Shown: positions 7,520-16,300 of the stretch, piece after piece | Numbering within the stretch: position 1 is the stretch's first letter | Layout: every line of letters starts with the position of its first letter | Source of the DNA: Planctomycetales bacterium | GTDB lineage: Bacteria; Planctomycetota; Phycisphaerae; SM23-33 | NCBI GenBank assembly: GCA_030642005.1 | Contig: DAOWOP010000029.1 | Span: forward strand, 1 to 21,774 | Reading direction: 5' to 3' | Length of the DNA: 21,774 nt | Made by a program: the position numbers and the translations under genes | Notes under the pieces: generated by a model | Seen by the model: the letters and a program-made list of their open reading frames with translations, nothing else | The model's database searches: none | What the model was told of the DNA's origin: nothing

Positions 7520-8326
7520 GTGACTGTCTTGTCGAACCAGAGAAGTTGCGGACACAGCGGGCGGCTGGGACGCCTGGAGAGTGAGGTTTGCGCGCTTCAG
7601 AAGCAACTGGCTCGCGCCCAGCGTCTGGCGACGGTGGGGACCATGGCCGCAATGGTGGCGCACGAGTTCAACAACATACTGACGCCGATATACAATTACG
7701 CCCGCCTGGCCGCCGCCGGTGATGAGAAGATGCGGAACAAGGCAATCCGCCACGCCCTTGAAGGCTCGGCCCAGGCCGCGGCAATCTGCCGGGCGCTGCT
7801 TGACCTGGCGGGGACAGAAACCCAAACGCCCCAAAAGGTCTCGCTGGCCGAACTGCTGGATGAGACGCTCACGGCAATGGGAAGGGATTTCAGCAAGGAC
7901 GGAATCCGCCTGGTCAGGAAGATACCGGCCCGTCTGACACTTACCACCCGACCGGCCGAACTGAAACAGGTGTTGCTGAACCTCCTGCTGAACGCCCGCG
8001 CCGCCGTTATGGAAAAGGGCGTCGGCAAGAGCATTTCCATCTCCGCCGACCGGTCCAACGGCTCGGTCATTCTGCGAGTGTCCGACACAGGCGTGGGAAT
8101 CGCACCGGAAATCAGGAAGCGCATCTTCGAGCCGTTCTTCACCACCCGCAGCGACACCGGCACGGGCCTGGGCCTGGCCGTCTGCCGGCAGATTATCAAG
8201 TCAATGAAAGGCCGGCTGACCGTCCGAAGCCAACCGGAAAAAGGTACGGTCTTCACCATCTCCCTGCCCGTCAAAGCCGCCGCCGTACGCCGAACGACCC
8301 GCAAGCCCCTCGCCCAAAGCGCGTAA
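7520..8326 (+). CDS. Soluble sensor histidine kinase, NtrB-like core
   Basis: This is a two-component histidine kinase core. With the GTG at 7520 (GAAAGGA at 7505-7511, spacing 8) it has 268 residues. A short coiled N terminus (L-E-S-E-V-C-A-L-Q-K-Q-L about 19-30) leads to the dimerisation/phosphoacceptor helix with A-H-E-F-N-N-I-L-T, phosphorylatable H48. The HATPase domain follows with N box (L-L-N-A-R-A-A-V), G1 (D-T-G-V-G-I), F box (F-E-P-F-F-T-T) and G2 (G-T-G-L-G-L-A-V). No transmembrane segment and no PAS or GAF sensor domain is present, so the signal probably enters through a partner protein or the short N-terminal helix. No response regulator lies in the window. The frame stays open back to 7226, across acpS on the other strand, but that part reads as an acpS shadow. 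The basic tail (R-R-T-T-R-K) is ordinary. Confidence 0.88.
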   Translation: MTVLSNQRSCGHSGRLGRLESEVCALQKQLARAQRLATVGTMAAMVAHEFNNILTPIYNYARLAAAGDEKMRNKAIRHALEGSAQAAAICRALLDLAGTETQTPQKVSLAELLDETLTAMGRDFSKDGIRLVRKIPARLTLTTRPAELKQVLLNLLLNARAAVMEKGVGKSISISADRSNGSVILRVSDTGVGIAPEIRKRIFEPFFTTRSDTGTGLGLAVCRQIIKSMKGRLTVRSQPEKGTVFTISLPVKAAAVRRTTRKPLAQSA

Positions 8327-8414
8327 TCGTAGGCTGGGACGAAGCGTAAGCGCAGTCCCGGCGGTTCGAGGAAGAAAGGTGGGACTCCGCTGCGCTCCGG
8401 CCCAGCCTACCGAT
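8325..8414. repeat. Hairpin element between convergent stop codons
   Basis: The arms GTAGGCTGGGACGAAGCGTA... (8329-8359) and its near complement at 8381-8410 pair at roughly 27 of 31 positions, and the outer ATCG/CGAT bases extend the pairing to 8325 and 8414. The element exactly fills the space between the kinase stop (8324-8326) and the stop of the minus-strand toroid gene (8414-8416). It could act as a bidirectional terminator, although neither side has a U tract. Its middle contains the GACGAAGCGTAAGCGC core. Confidence 0.85.
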
Positions 8415-9535
8415 CACCGCTGGTATATCGGCAGTTGCCGGTAACTGACGGAGATGGCGAGGACGCCCATTGCTGTGGAGTAGCAGGTTCCCGCCTTGGC
8501 TTCGTTTGACGAGCCTTGAGGCCAGGAGCCGTCGGCCCGCTGATACTTGAGCATCATCTCGTACATCTGCGGTACGTACTGCCGCCAGTACTTGCCTCCC
8601 AACTGGAACATCGCCTGTGCGGAATAATACAGCCCATAGTAGAAGAAAGAACTGCCGAAACTTCTGACCGGGTGCGCAAGTATCCAGTCTCCTCCGGCCA
8701 GCGATTCGGCGCTGTGGTGCTTTCCGCACAGTTCCAGGCACAGCACGGCCGTCGCCGTCCGCGCCAGTCCGGGGCCGCCACCGGGCTTGTATCCGAAGCC
8801 CACGCCGCGGCTCGACTGAGCTTGCCGAAGTCCGGCAGGCCTGGCCGACTTGTTTTTGCTTTCCGGCGCCGGGCTGCGGCACTTCAGGATGAACTTTACA
8901 GCGTCGTCGATGGCCTTGTTTGGAACGGCCACCCCGTTGCCTCTGGCCGATCGCAGAGACATCAACGCCCAGCCGGTGCAGGAAATGTCGCTGTCGGTGC
9001 TGGTGGGCTGATAACGCCACCCGCCCTGATTAGACGGGTGCTTCTTGATCTTCTGGGCCGTCAGGATCAGCCGGAGCGCCTTTGGCAGGACCTTATCGAG
9101 TTGCTTCTGGCGCTTCTGGTCCAACATTCCGGAGACCTCCGAGAGCATCAGCGTCGAGATGGTGTGGCTGTACCACGGGCCGTGGGACGAATTGCCCGTC
9201 AACATTCCGTTGGACCTCTGGCTTGCCATGACGAAGTCAATTCCCTTGTCGATGACCGTCCCGTAAGGCCCGCAACCGGGAGTGTAACCTGCGCCGAGGA
9301 ACGCCATGACCGACAATGAAGTAACGGCGGTGTTTTTACCCATCCCGCTCGGCCAGTAGCCTTCGGCGTGCTGGTGCTTTGCCAGGTAGGTCAGCGCCTT
9401 TGCGACGGCCTGTTCGATGCGCTTGTCGTATTTTGCCGGGACAGGCGCTGCCTGGTCGGCGCGGATGCTGTCCGGCGGCATCGCCGTTATCGCCATCACG
9501 CAGCAGCAAAGCAGCACGGTGCCGAAGCGTCTCAT
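8414..9535 (-). CDS. Exported prenyltransferase/squalene-oxidase repeat (toroid) protein
   Basis: The 373-residue protein begins with a signal peptide (M-R-R-F then a Cys/Ala/Val-rich hydrophobic run to about residue 26). The rest consists of alpha/alpha-toroid repeats of the terpene cyclase/prenyltransferase-like fold. Recognisable repeat motifs are E-G-Y-W-P-S-G (~57-63), Q-G-G-W-R-Y-Q-P (mid), G-V-G-F-G-Y-K-P-G-G (after the insert) and D-G-S-W-P-Q-G (near the C terminus). The D-x-D-D acid motif of real squalene-hopene cyclases is not evident (the closest is T-D-S-D-I-S), so an enzyme role is doubtful; a binding or structural role is more likely. It is the last gene of the minus-strand operon and its ATG overlaps the stop of the DUF4175-like gene (ATGA), implying coupled translation. 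Residues ~233-243 are encoded by a dispersed 31-bp repeat. Confidence 0.82.
   Translation of the reverse strand: MRRFGTVLLCCCVMAITAMPPDSIRADQAAPVPAKYDKRIEQAVAKALTYLAKHQHAEGYWPSGMGKNTAVTSLSVMAFLGAGYTPGCGPYGTVIDKGIDFVMASQRSNGMLTGNSSHGPWYSHTISTLMLSEVSGMLDQKRQKQLDKVLPKALRLILTAQKIKKHPSNQGGWRYQPTSTDSDISCTGWALMSLRSARGNGVAVPNKAIDDAVKFILKCRSPAPESKNKSARPAGLRQAQSSRGVGFGYKPGGGPGLARTATAVLCLELCGKHHSAESLAGGDWILAHPVRSFGSSFFYYGLYYSAQAMFQLGGKYWRQYVPQMYEMMLKYQRADGSWPQGSSNEAKAGTCYSTAMGVLAISVSYRQLPIYQR
8807..8837 (-). repeat. Intragenic dispersed repeat, copy 1
   Basis: On the minus strand this reads GCCGGACTTCGGCAAGCTCA then GTCGAGCCGCG. It matches 17145-17175 on the plus strand at 30 of 31 positions. Here it is in frame within the toroid protein and encodes A-G-L-R-Q-A-Q-S-S-R. 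The flanking residues (K-N-K-S-A-R-P before, G-V-G-F-G after) suggest it lengthens a surface loop between two toroid repeats. Confidence 0.85.
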
Positions 9536-12500
9536 TTTTTCTCCTCCTTCCAGTTGGAGTTCTTTTCCGCTGCTTTTTTAGCAAGCGCCCGGAAGTAGCG
9601 TTTTATGAGAGTGCGGTATTCTTCAGGCCCACTTGTGCGAGCGGCCTGGAGGACCTGGTCTTGCAGCCGGCCTGGCAGTCGCGCCCAGTCGTCGGCCGAG
9701 ATGCCCAGTTCGGTCAGTTCGCCGGCCCGCAGGTCCGTCCCGGCCGTTCCGATGCGGGCGTCGGAGTTCAGCGTCCCGATGTACATCGGGATTCCCATCC
9801 CCCGCGTTCCCATCGCGCCGAGCGTTATCCCCATAGCCTTGGCCTGCTGGAGGGCCTGTTTTGCAAGTTCGGCCAGGAGTCGGGCGGCTTTAGCGGCCTC
9901 GCCGGCCGACTGATTCTGTGCTGCCGACTGTGCGGCGTCGTAGGCTTCGGCCAACTGGCCGGGGGCATCGTCGGCGCCCTTACCGGCGGGGGCGGGAGAA
10001 TTTTTTCGCGCCTGGGCGGCGAATTGCCGGCCCAGTCGGGCAAGTGCCGTTGCGGCCTGACTGAGCGCCCGGGCGCTGGCCTGCTGGGACGGGATGGACT
10101 GTCCGGGCCGGCCCGAAGACATGGCCCGACCGGCCTTGCCCTGAGCGGCGGTCGCCTGCCGAAGAGATTTTGCCGCCGACTGGACCAGTTTTTTGGCCCG
10201 GGCGTCAGGCAGTAGTTCGGCGATGTGTTCTTCGAGGAGTTCGACGTCTTCGCCCGTCTTTTTGGTCTGCTCGGCGATTTGTCCCTGTCTGCCGGCCAGG
10301 ACCTGCGACATCTTTCTCGCGGCGAGGTCGGCGATTTGCCGGCCTGCCTGTCGCTGGCGCTGCGCCAACTGCCCAGCCTTTCCTGCCAGTTTGCCGCGAC
10401 TTTCCGCATCGGTATGGGACAGGTTTGGCGGCACGGGTTTCGAACCTGTGCTGCCGAGTCGCTTCGCCAGTTCGCCCAGTTCACCGGCAGCCTTGTTTGC
10501 GGATTTGGCGGCCTGGGGCAGTCGGTTGCCCGCCAGTTGACGGAACGCCTCGGCGGCTGAACGGACTGCGTGTGTGTCGATGCGATCTGGCTGGGGCGCT
10601 TGGGCCTTGACGTTGTCGGACAGTTTGGCGGCCTGTCGCGCGATCTTCTTCTGCTCGGCGCGGAGACGGGTCAATTCCTGCCCGCGCCGCCGGGCCTGCG
10701 TACGGGCGAGTTTGCCCGTCAGTTCGGCGGCGGCTCGCCGAGCGGTCTGCTCAAGCGCCTTGACGGCATCGGCCTGGTGGGCCGGTGCCGATGCCGGTTG
10801 GGTTGTCGTCAGTGCGCAGGCTGCCCGGGTGGTTGCTTTGAAAGCCTTGGTTGCCGGGGCGGTCGTTGGGGCGACCTTGTGACTCTGCCGGGCCATCCGT
10901 GAGATCTGCCGGGCGAGTTTGGCCTGTTCGGCGGCGAGTTGCTTCAACTGCTTTTTCATTTCGGCGATGCCATGCTCGTCGTCGGTGCTTTTTGCCAGGG
11001 CCTGCTGGGATCGCTGGAGTTGCTTGGCCATTGCGGCCAGGTCGGTCGTTTGTTTTCCCTTGGCTTTGAGGGCCTCGTGCATCGCGCGTGGTGTCCGGCG
11101 GACCATCTCGGCGGTATCCGCGGCGACCTGTCGCTGAGCCTGTTGCCACTCGCGTTCGGAAAGTTCGTTGACGCCTTTCTGCGCCGGATGGGTAGCGGGC
11201 GTTTTTGGCCCCCCAAATCGCGACGTATTGCGATTTGGAGCCCCCTTGGCGGCGGCGAGTTCTTCCTGTTGCCTTGCCAGTTCCTCAAGCGCCACTGCCC
11301 GCTCGGCCAGGTCCGTCAGGACGTGCAGTTCCTTGAGCAACTCCGAAACGACGGCCAGGGCGCGGTCAATCTGGAAGTCCGCTTCGTCGGCAAGTTCGCC
11401 TCGTTGTTTCTGCGCATCGGTGATTTTCACAAGGCCAGCCAGTTCGCGCGCCCTGCCGATGTGGTCGTCGGTCAGTTTGGTCAATTTGGCCGAGACCTTC
11501 GGATACGCCCCTGCGGCGAGTTCGGCGAGGCTGCGAGAGGTTTCCTCCGCCGTCAGCAGGCTCTCTCGCATCCGGTCGATTTTGTCCGTCGTCTCGCCGG
11601 TGAGTTTCTTCGTGCCCGGCATGGAGCGGCGCAGCGGTTCGGAGATTTTCCCGGCGGCCTTGAGATGCTCGTAGATTCGCCGCAGCGCCTCTCGCAGCCT
11701 GATGTCCAGCGCCAGTTGCACCTGGAAGGCATAGACGGGCGCTTTGACGTCCAGTTCGATTGTTCGAGTTTGGGACGTTCCTTCCTGCGGCCCGCCGAGG
11801 GTCTCCGGCAGGTTGTCCCATGCCCTGACCCTGAAAGTAACCCGCCGAGCGCCGGTGAGGTCCAACGACGCCAGATTGATCGCGGTTTGTAAGGTCAGGC
11901 CCAGCCGGTCCGGCTTGGCGGCGACGTTCAGTTTGATAGTTTTTCGTTCCCGCCCGTCGATTGAGATCAGCAAATCTGCTCGGCTGACGCCGAAATCGTC
12001 GGCGAGATCGGCGGTTATCCCCAGGCGGTCGGTCGGGCGGAGTTTCAGTTTTTCCCGGCTGGTCGGCCTGAGGATGCGGACCTTTGGCGGCGTGTCAGGC
12101 CTGACGATTATCTCGCCGCCGAGGGGGTCGCTCCTGAAGCCGTACTCGTCTATCAGTAGAAGTTTCCACTTTCCGCCGGCATCTTTGGTGAGGTTGTGGC
12201 TGAAGGCGCAGGTCAGCGGGTCTGCCTGCGTTATTTCGGCGGCGGTTTCGTTGATGGTCAGTTCGGCGTCGGCGGCCGGTTTGTTCAGTCGGATGCGGAC
12301 GGTGGCGACCGCACCGGCCGGGCCTGTGATCCGCCCGGAACCGGCGAGCATCGGTGCATCGGGGCGGTGCATGTAGTCGGGATATTCGTATCCCACCTCG
12401 ATACTGCGTCCGGCCGGTCGAGGGACGACCTTTACACGGTAGTATTGACTTCGTGCGTCGCCGGCGCCGATGCGGTATCGGAACTTCTCGCCCCACGGCC

Positions 12501-13323
12501 CGTCCGCCGAGAGCGGGCATGAGGTATAGACGAAAGACCCCTCCGGCAGCGCGGTCATATCAAAGATATTCTTCGTCCCGCCGGTCCGCTCGATTCGCAA
12601 CCTGGCCGAGCGAACCTTCGCTCGCGGCGCGCCGTTGTTGCGAAGAACCGAAACCGTTACCTCCAGCCGCATCCCTTCGGCCAGGACGCAGTCGCCGGGA
12701 GTGATCCGCAGGTCGTCTGCATAGACGTTCGGCAGGTTCAGGTACGGCGCGACGGTCTTTGCCAGGAGCCTGCCCATAGGCTTGGGATAAATAGCCAGCA
12801 ACACGACGACAACGGCCACGGCGCAGACCAGGACGTATAACGGCGGGCGGACTTTTCGGAAGGTTATTTCGCGTTTCGGCCGGACGGTGCGTGCGTCGCC
12901 GACGGCCTCGGCCGCAAGGGCGTCGATGAGGACCTGCGAGCCGCGAATCTCCGGCGAATCGCCGCTGCCCAGCAGTTCGACGGTCGAACTGATCCGTTCC
13001 TGCAATTCCGGGTGTCGCTGCTCGATGACGCGGGCGATGCCGGCCAGTGAAAAACTCTTCGCCAGCGGTCGGACCAGCCAGACCAATGCCGCCGTCGCAG
13101 CGGCAGCGAGCCAGAGAAACGTCAGTGCATAATGCTGCCAGGGTTCGGCCGGCAGCCAACCGACCGCGATGCCCATCGACGCCAGCATACCCAGAATCGC
13201 CGCCGCCAGTGTCCCCAGCACACCACGAACGATAATCGCCAACCTTACGCGGCGGATTAATCCTCGCAGGGTCGCCTCGATCGGCGCCGGCAACGACTTG
13301 TTTTCAGCGGTTATCTGTGTCAT
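9532..13323 (-). CDS. Large membrane/coiled-coil protein, DUF4175-like
   Basis: The 1263-residue protein has two N-terminal hydrophobic segments (about 29-56 and 64-84) and a third at 161-180. The cytoplasmic-looking loop between them carries A-R-V-I-E-Q-R-H-P-E-L-Q-E-R, which is characteristic of this planctomycete family. Beta-rich extracytoplasmic domains follow to about 510. From ~520 to ~1160 come very long Ala/Gln/Lys/Arg-rich helical segments that should form coiled coils. A conserved C-terminal motif L-G-I-S-A-D-D-W-A-R-L-P with P-E-E-Y-R-T-L-I-K-R-Y-F ends the protein. It is encoded between the second VWA protein (42-bp gap) and the toroid protein (ATGA overlap). The start at 13323 has AGAG about 9 bases upstream. 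Two palindromic repeats lie inside the coding sequence (residues ~693-705 and ~957-965). Function is unknown; linking the membrane VWA proteins to an envelope structure is plausible inference. Confidence 0.8.
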   Translation of the reverse strand: MTQITAENKSLPAPIEATLRGLIRRVRLAIIVRGVLGTLAAAILGMLASMGIAVGWLPAEPWQHYALTFLWLAAAATAALVWLVRPLAKSFSLAGIARVIEQRHPELQERISSTVELLGSGDSPEIRGSQVLIDALAAEAVGDARTVRPKREITFRKVRPPLYVLVCAVAVVVVLLAIYPKPMGRLLAKTVAPYLNLPNVYADDLRITPGDCVLAEGMRLEVTVSVLRNNGAPRAKVRSARLRIERTGGTKNIFDMTALPEGSFVYTSCPLSADGPWGEKFRYRIGAGDARSQYYRVKVVPRPAGRSIEVGYEYPDYMHRPDAPMLAGSGRITGPAGAVATVRIRLNKPAADAELTINETAAEITQADPLTCAFSHNLTKDAGGKWKLLLIDEYGFRSDPLGGEIIVRPDTPPKVRILRPTSREKLKLRPTDRLGITADLADDFGVSRADLLISIDGRERKTIKLNVAAKPDRLGLTLQTAINLASLDLTGARRVTFRVRAWDNLPETLGGPQEGTSQTRTIELDVKAPVYAFQVQLALDIRLREALRRIYEHLKAAGKISEPLRRSMPGTKKLTGETTDKIDRMRESLLTAEETSRSLAELAAGAYPKVSAKLTKLTDDHIGRARELAGLVKITDAQKQRGELADEADFQIDRALAVVSELLKELHVLTDLAERAVALEELARQQEELAAAKGAPNRNTSRFGGPKTPATHPAQKGVNELSEREWQQAQRQVAADTAEMVRRTPRAMHEALKAKGKQTTDLAAMAKQLQRSQQALAKSTDDEHGIAEMKKQLKQLAAEQAKLARQISRMARQSHKVAPTTAPATKAFKATTRAACALTTTQPASAPAHQADAVKALEQTARRAAAELTGKLARTQARRRGQELTRLRAEQKKIARQAAKLSDNVKAQAPQPDRIDTHAVRSAAEAFRQLAGNRLPQAAKSANKAAGELGELAKRLGSTGSKPVPPNLSHTDAESRGKLAGKAGQLAQRQRQAGRQIADLAARKMSQVLAGRQGQIAEQTKKTGEDVELLEEHIAELLPDARAKKLVQSAAKSLRQATAAQGKAGRAMSSGRPGQSIPSQQASARALSQAATALARLGRQFAAQARKNSPAPAGKGADDAPGQLAEAYDAAQSAAQNQSAGEAAKAARLLAELAKQALQQAKAMGITLGAMGTRGMGIPMYIGTLNSDARIGTAGTDLRAGELTELGISADDWARLPGRLQDQVLQAARTSGPEEYRTLIKRYFRALAKKAAEKNSNWKEEKK
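10430..10455. repeat. Intragenic palindrome, GGCACGGGTTTCGAACC type
   Basis: Imperfect palindrome centred on TCGA: GGCACGGGTTTCGAACCTGT then GCTGCC. On the coding (minus) strand it encodes G-S-T-G-S-K-P-V-P inside the coiled-coil part of the DUF4175-like protein, a Pro/Gly-rich break in an otherwise helical stretch. I recall similar T-G-x-x-P-V-P-encoding palindromes as frequent dispersed repeats in planctomycete genomes; this was not checked. Confidence 0.65.
11209..11245. repeat. Intragenic palindrome, CCAAATCGC stem
   Basis: A perfect 9-bp stem CCAAATCGC (11213-11221) with GCGATTTGG (11230-11238) encloses an 8-base loop, with C-rich flanks on both sides (CCCCCC and GAGCCCCC). In the coding strand it encodes G-A-P-N-R-N-T-S-R-F-G-G-P inside the helical region of the DUF4175-like protein, again a Gly/Pro/Asn-rich interruption. 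Confidence 0.7.
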
Positions 13324-13365
13324 GTCGTTAGTCTCTGCGTTGCCGTACCGGCGACGGCTAAACGC

Positions 13366-16300
13366 TTATGTCAGTCCGATTCGTTTGCGGAGGATCCATT
13401 CGGCTGCGGCGACGGCGCAGAATATCGCCAGCAGAGGCCAGGAATCCCACAGCAGAAATTCTCGGCGATGTTTCCTGGTTATTTTTCCCGCCGGCAGGGC
13501 GCCGAGCACCCGGCGGGCCTGGCAGGTAGGTACGACCACGCCGTTATGACTTAGCCCGGCCAGGCGACCCAGCAGGTCCCGGTTGGCGGCGAGTTCTATC
13601 TGTTCGGTCGGCGCTGACGGGTCCACGGATATTTCCGTGGCGACCTTCTCGGCGTCGTCGATGGCGAGCAGTTTCGACACTGCCGGGCCTTCGAGTTCGA
13701 GTCGGTAGGCCCCGGCCGGCAGTTCGTCCAGGCGCACGGTGTACATGCCGGCCGAATCCTTGATGTATTTCATCGCGGCGCGGGCGATGCACTTGTTCCG
13801 GCTGAAGACTCTCACCGCGAGTTGGTCGGTTATTACCGGCGAGAAGTCTTCGTGCACGAGTCGCGCCCGGACGATCGGGCGGCTGCGGGGCGGGTACCGC
13901 GTTTTGTCGGTCCCGAGTTTTACCAGCCGTGTGCCGGCGGGGAGTTTGCCGGCGGTAGCCCAGCGAATTACCTGGCCCCAGAACTTGTGATGATGGACGT
14001 CGCCGGTGCGATACCGCATACGCCACGTGCGGTCGAAGCCGAGGATCATCACCTTGCCGAGTCCGTGCGATGCCGTCGTAATCAGGGCGTTCCTGCGGTA
14101 GTATTTTTCTCTGCGCTTCAGGAGGCTTTGCGGATTAGACGCCGGTCCGCCGCCAGTGGGCGTCCCGGTCAGCCAGGCCGGAGCGCCCGGGTCGATCGCG
14201 AAGGCCAGGACGGTTCCGGCGGGACTTGCCTGCGTGTATGAACTGCGCCGGAACATCGGCGGAAACGATTTCCAGACCTTCAGCGACTTTTCCGGTTCGA
14301 CGTCCTGTCGGCCTATTACATGCTCGGCGCCGGCGGGCGTCAGGGCGATGCGAAAACCGCCGGTCGGGACTCGACCGGGCATATCCGGCCTGTTCAGCCG
14401 GAGGGGAATAAGTTCGGCCAGACCCGTGTCGGCGAAGTCGGCCGGCATGAAATTCGCCCCGGCGACGAAGATAACCGTCCCGCCGCGGTCGGTAACGAAC
14501 TTGCCGATGTTACGGACGGCCTGGACGGAAAACTCCTTGGCCGGAACGTCCCCGATGATAATCACGTCGAATTTCATCCACTCGGCCCGGTCTTCCGGCA
14601 GTGCGGTGGCCTCCGAAACGCCGCCCGCCCGATTGGCCGAAGCGGGTATGACCTTGCGGGCCGGCTGGCCTGAAAACCTGTCCGGCGCCGTCAGGATATA
14701 TTGCAGGTGAACGGTTTTGTCCCGCCCGGTGAACAGGTTCTTGAGATACCGGAACTCCCACCGCGGGGCCGAATCGACCAGCAGCACCTTCGTCTTGTCG
14801 TCCGTAACCGCCAGCGTCAGTGAATAGGAATTATTGTCCGTAAAGACTTCACCGGCGCAGCGGTCGATTTCGATGCGGTAGGCGTGCAGGCCGACGGTTT
14901 TGGGTTCGTCGCCCAGTTGGATGTGCGTGCGAAAGGCATCGCCGGCAATGCGGATGCTTCGGGAATCGACCTGTTCGGCCCCTCGCAGGAGTCTGACGCG
15001 GACTTTTCGGCCCTTCAGCCCGTCGAGTTTCAACTCGGCGTCGATGAACATCTTGTCGGCCAGGCAGACCGTTTCCGGCGCCTCGATGGATACGACTGCG
15101 GCGTCGGCCGGCGGCTTGGTTCCGCCCATCACCACCGCGCAGAAGGCCGCTCCGGCGCCGCCGAGGACGCGGGCACTCGGGTCGGCATTGACCTTGCTGT
15201 TATCCTGACCGTCGGTCAGCACGAGCACGCCGGCGAGGTCGTCAATGCCGGCGTCGGCGATGACTCTCCGCAGTGCACCTGTCAGGTTGGTTCGATTGTT
15301 GCGCTCATCGGTCCGTTGCGGGTCGGCCGACGGCGAAACCGAGGTGATCGGGTCGGACCAGCCGGGGGGGTCCGCCTCGGACATCTCAGCGGCGAAGGTA
15401 TAGACCTTGACGTCGTATTGCTCGCGGAGGTGTTCCAGAAGGCTCTTGTCGTCGTCGCCGTTGTGCACGAGTGCGGCTTTGGCCAGTTCCAGCCGGGTAA
15501 GCCCGGCGACGGCATCGACGGCGGCGCGGTCTGCGGGGGAGAGTTGTTTGTAAAGCGATTCATCCATCGCCACGCCCACCCGCTCCAGCGCCGGGCGCGC
15601 GTTTCGGAGACCCGCCGACGCCTGCCGAAACGCCGCGCGCAGCCGGTTGAAATTGCCGGCCAGGGACGAAGCGTTTTCCTCGTGCGTCCATCCTGCCGCC
15701 GCCAGAAGCCGGCCTCGAACCTGCCTGCTCAACTGCGCCTTGGCGTCCAGCATTGCCGCACGCAGAGGCTTCGGAAGGCTCGGCGTGTCCCGCAGCAGCG
15801 TCTCAATGGTCTGAATCTGCCCGGCGACGGCGTCGGACCATGCGGTTATCTTCTTATGCAGCGCCGGCCGGCGGTTTGACAGTTGCGCGGCGACGGCGTT
15901 TTTTTCGCCTTTACCGACACGGTTCAGCCAGGCCAGTTCGCCAAGCACACCGTCCCTGATTGCCTGTAGTGCGGCGGCGTTTTGATCGAGTTTCCATGGC
16001 CTGCGCGCGGCGCCGACGGTAAAACTTTCGGCCAGGCGGAGCACCTCGTGCGGCGAGAGGTTTTGGGCGTCGGAAATTCGCATCGAGACGGATTCATCTA
16101 CAAGCACCGCGAGTGTCCGCCTGTTTGTTTCGCTCCATACCGACGCGATAACCGGCTGGAGCAGCATGAGTATCACCAGCCCCAGCAGCGCCAGCCTCAG
16201 CCCGACCAGCATTAGACCGGCCCCTCGCGGGACGATCCGCCGCTCCAGTTCGTACAGCCAGAGCAGCATTTCAGCCAGGCCCGCGCCCGCCAGCGCCATA

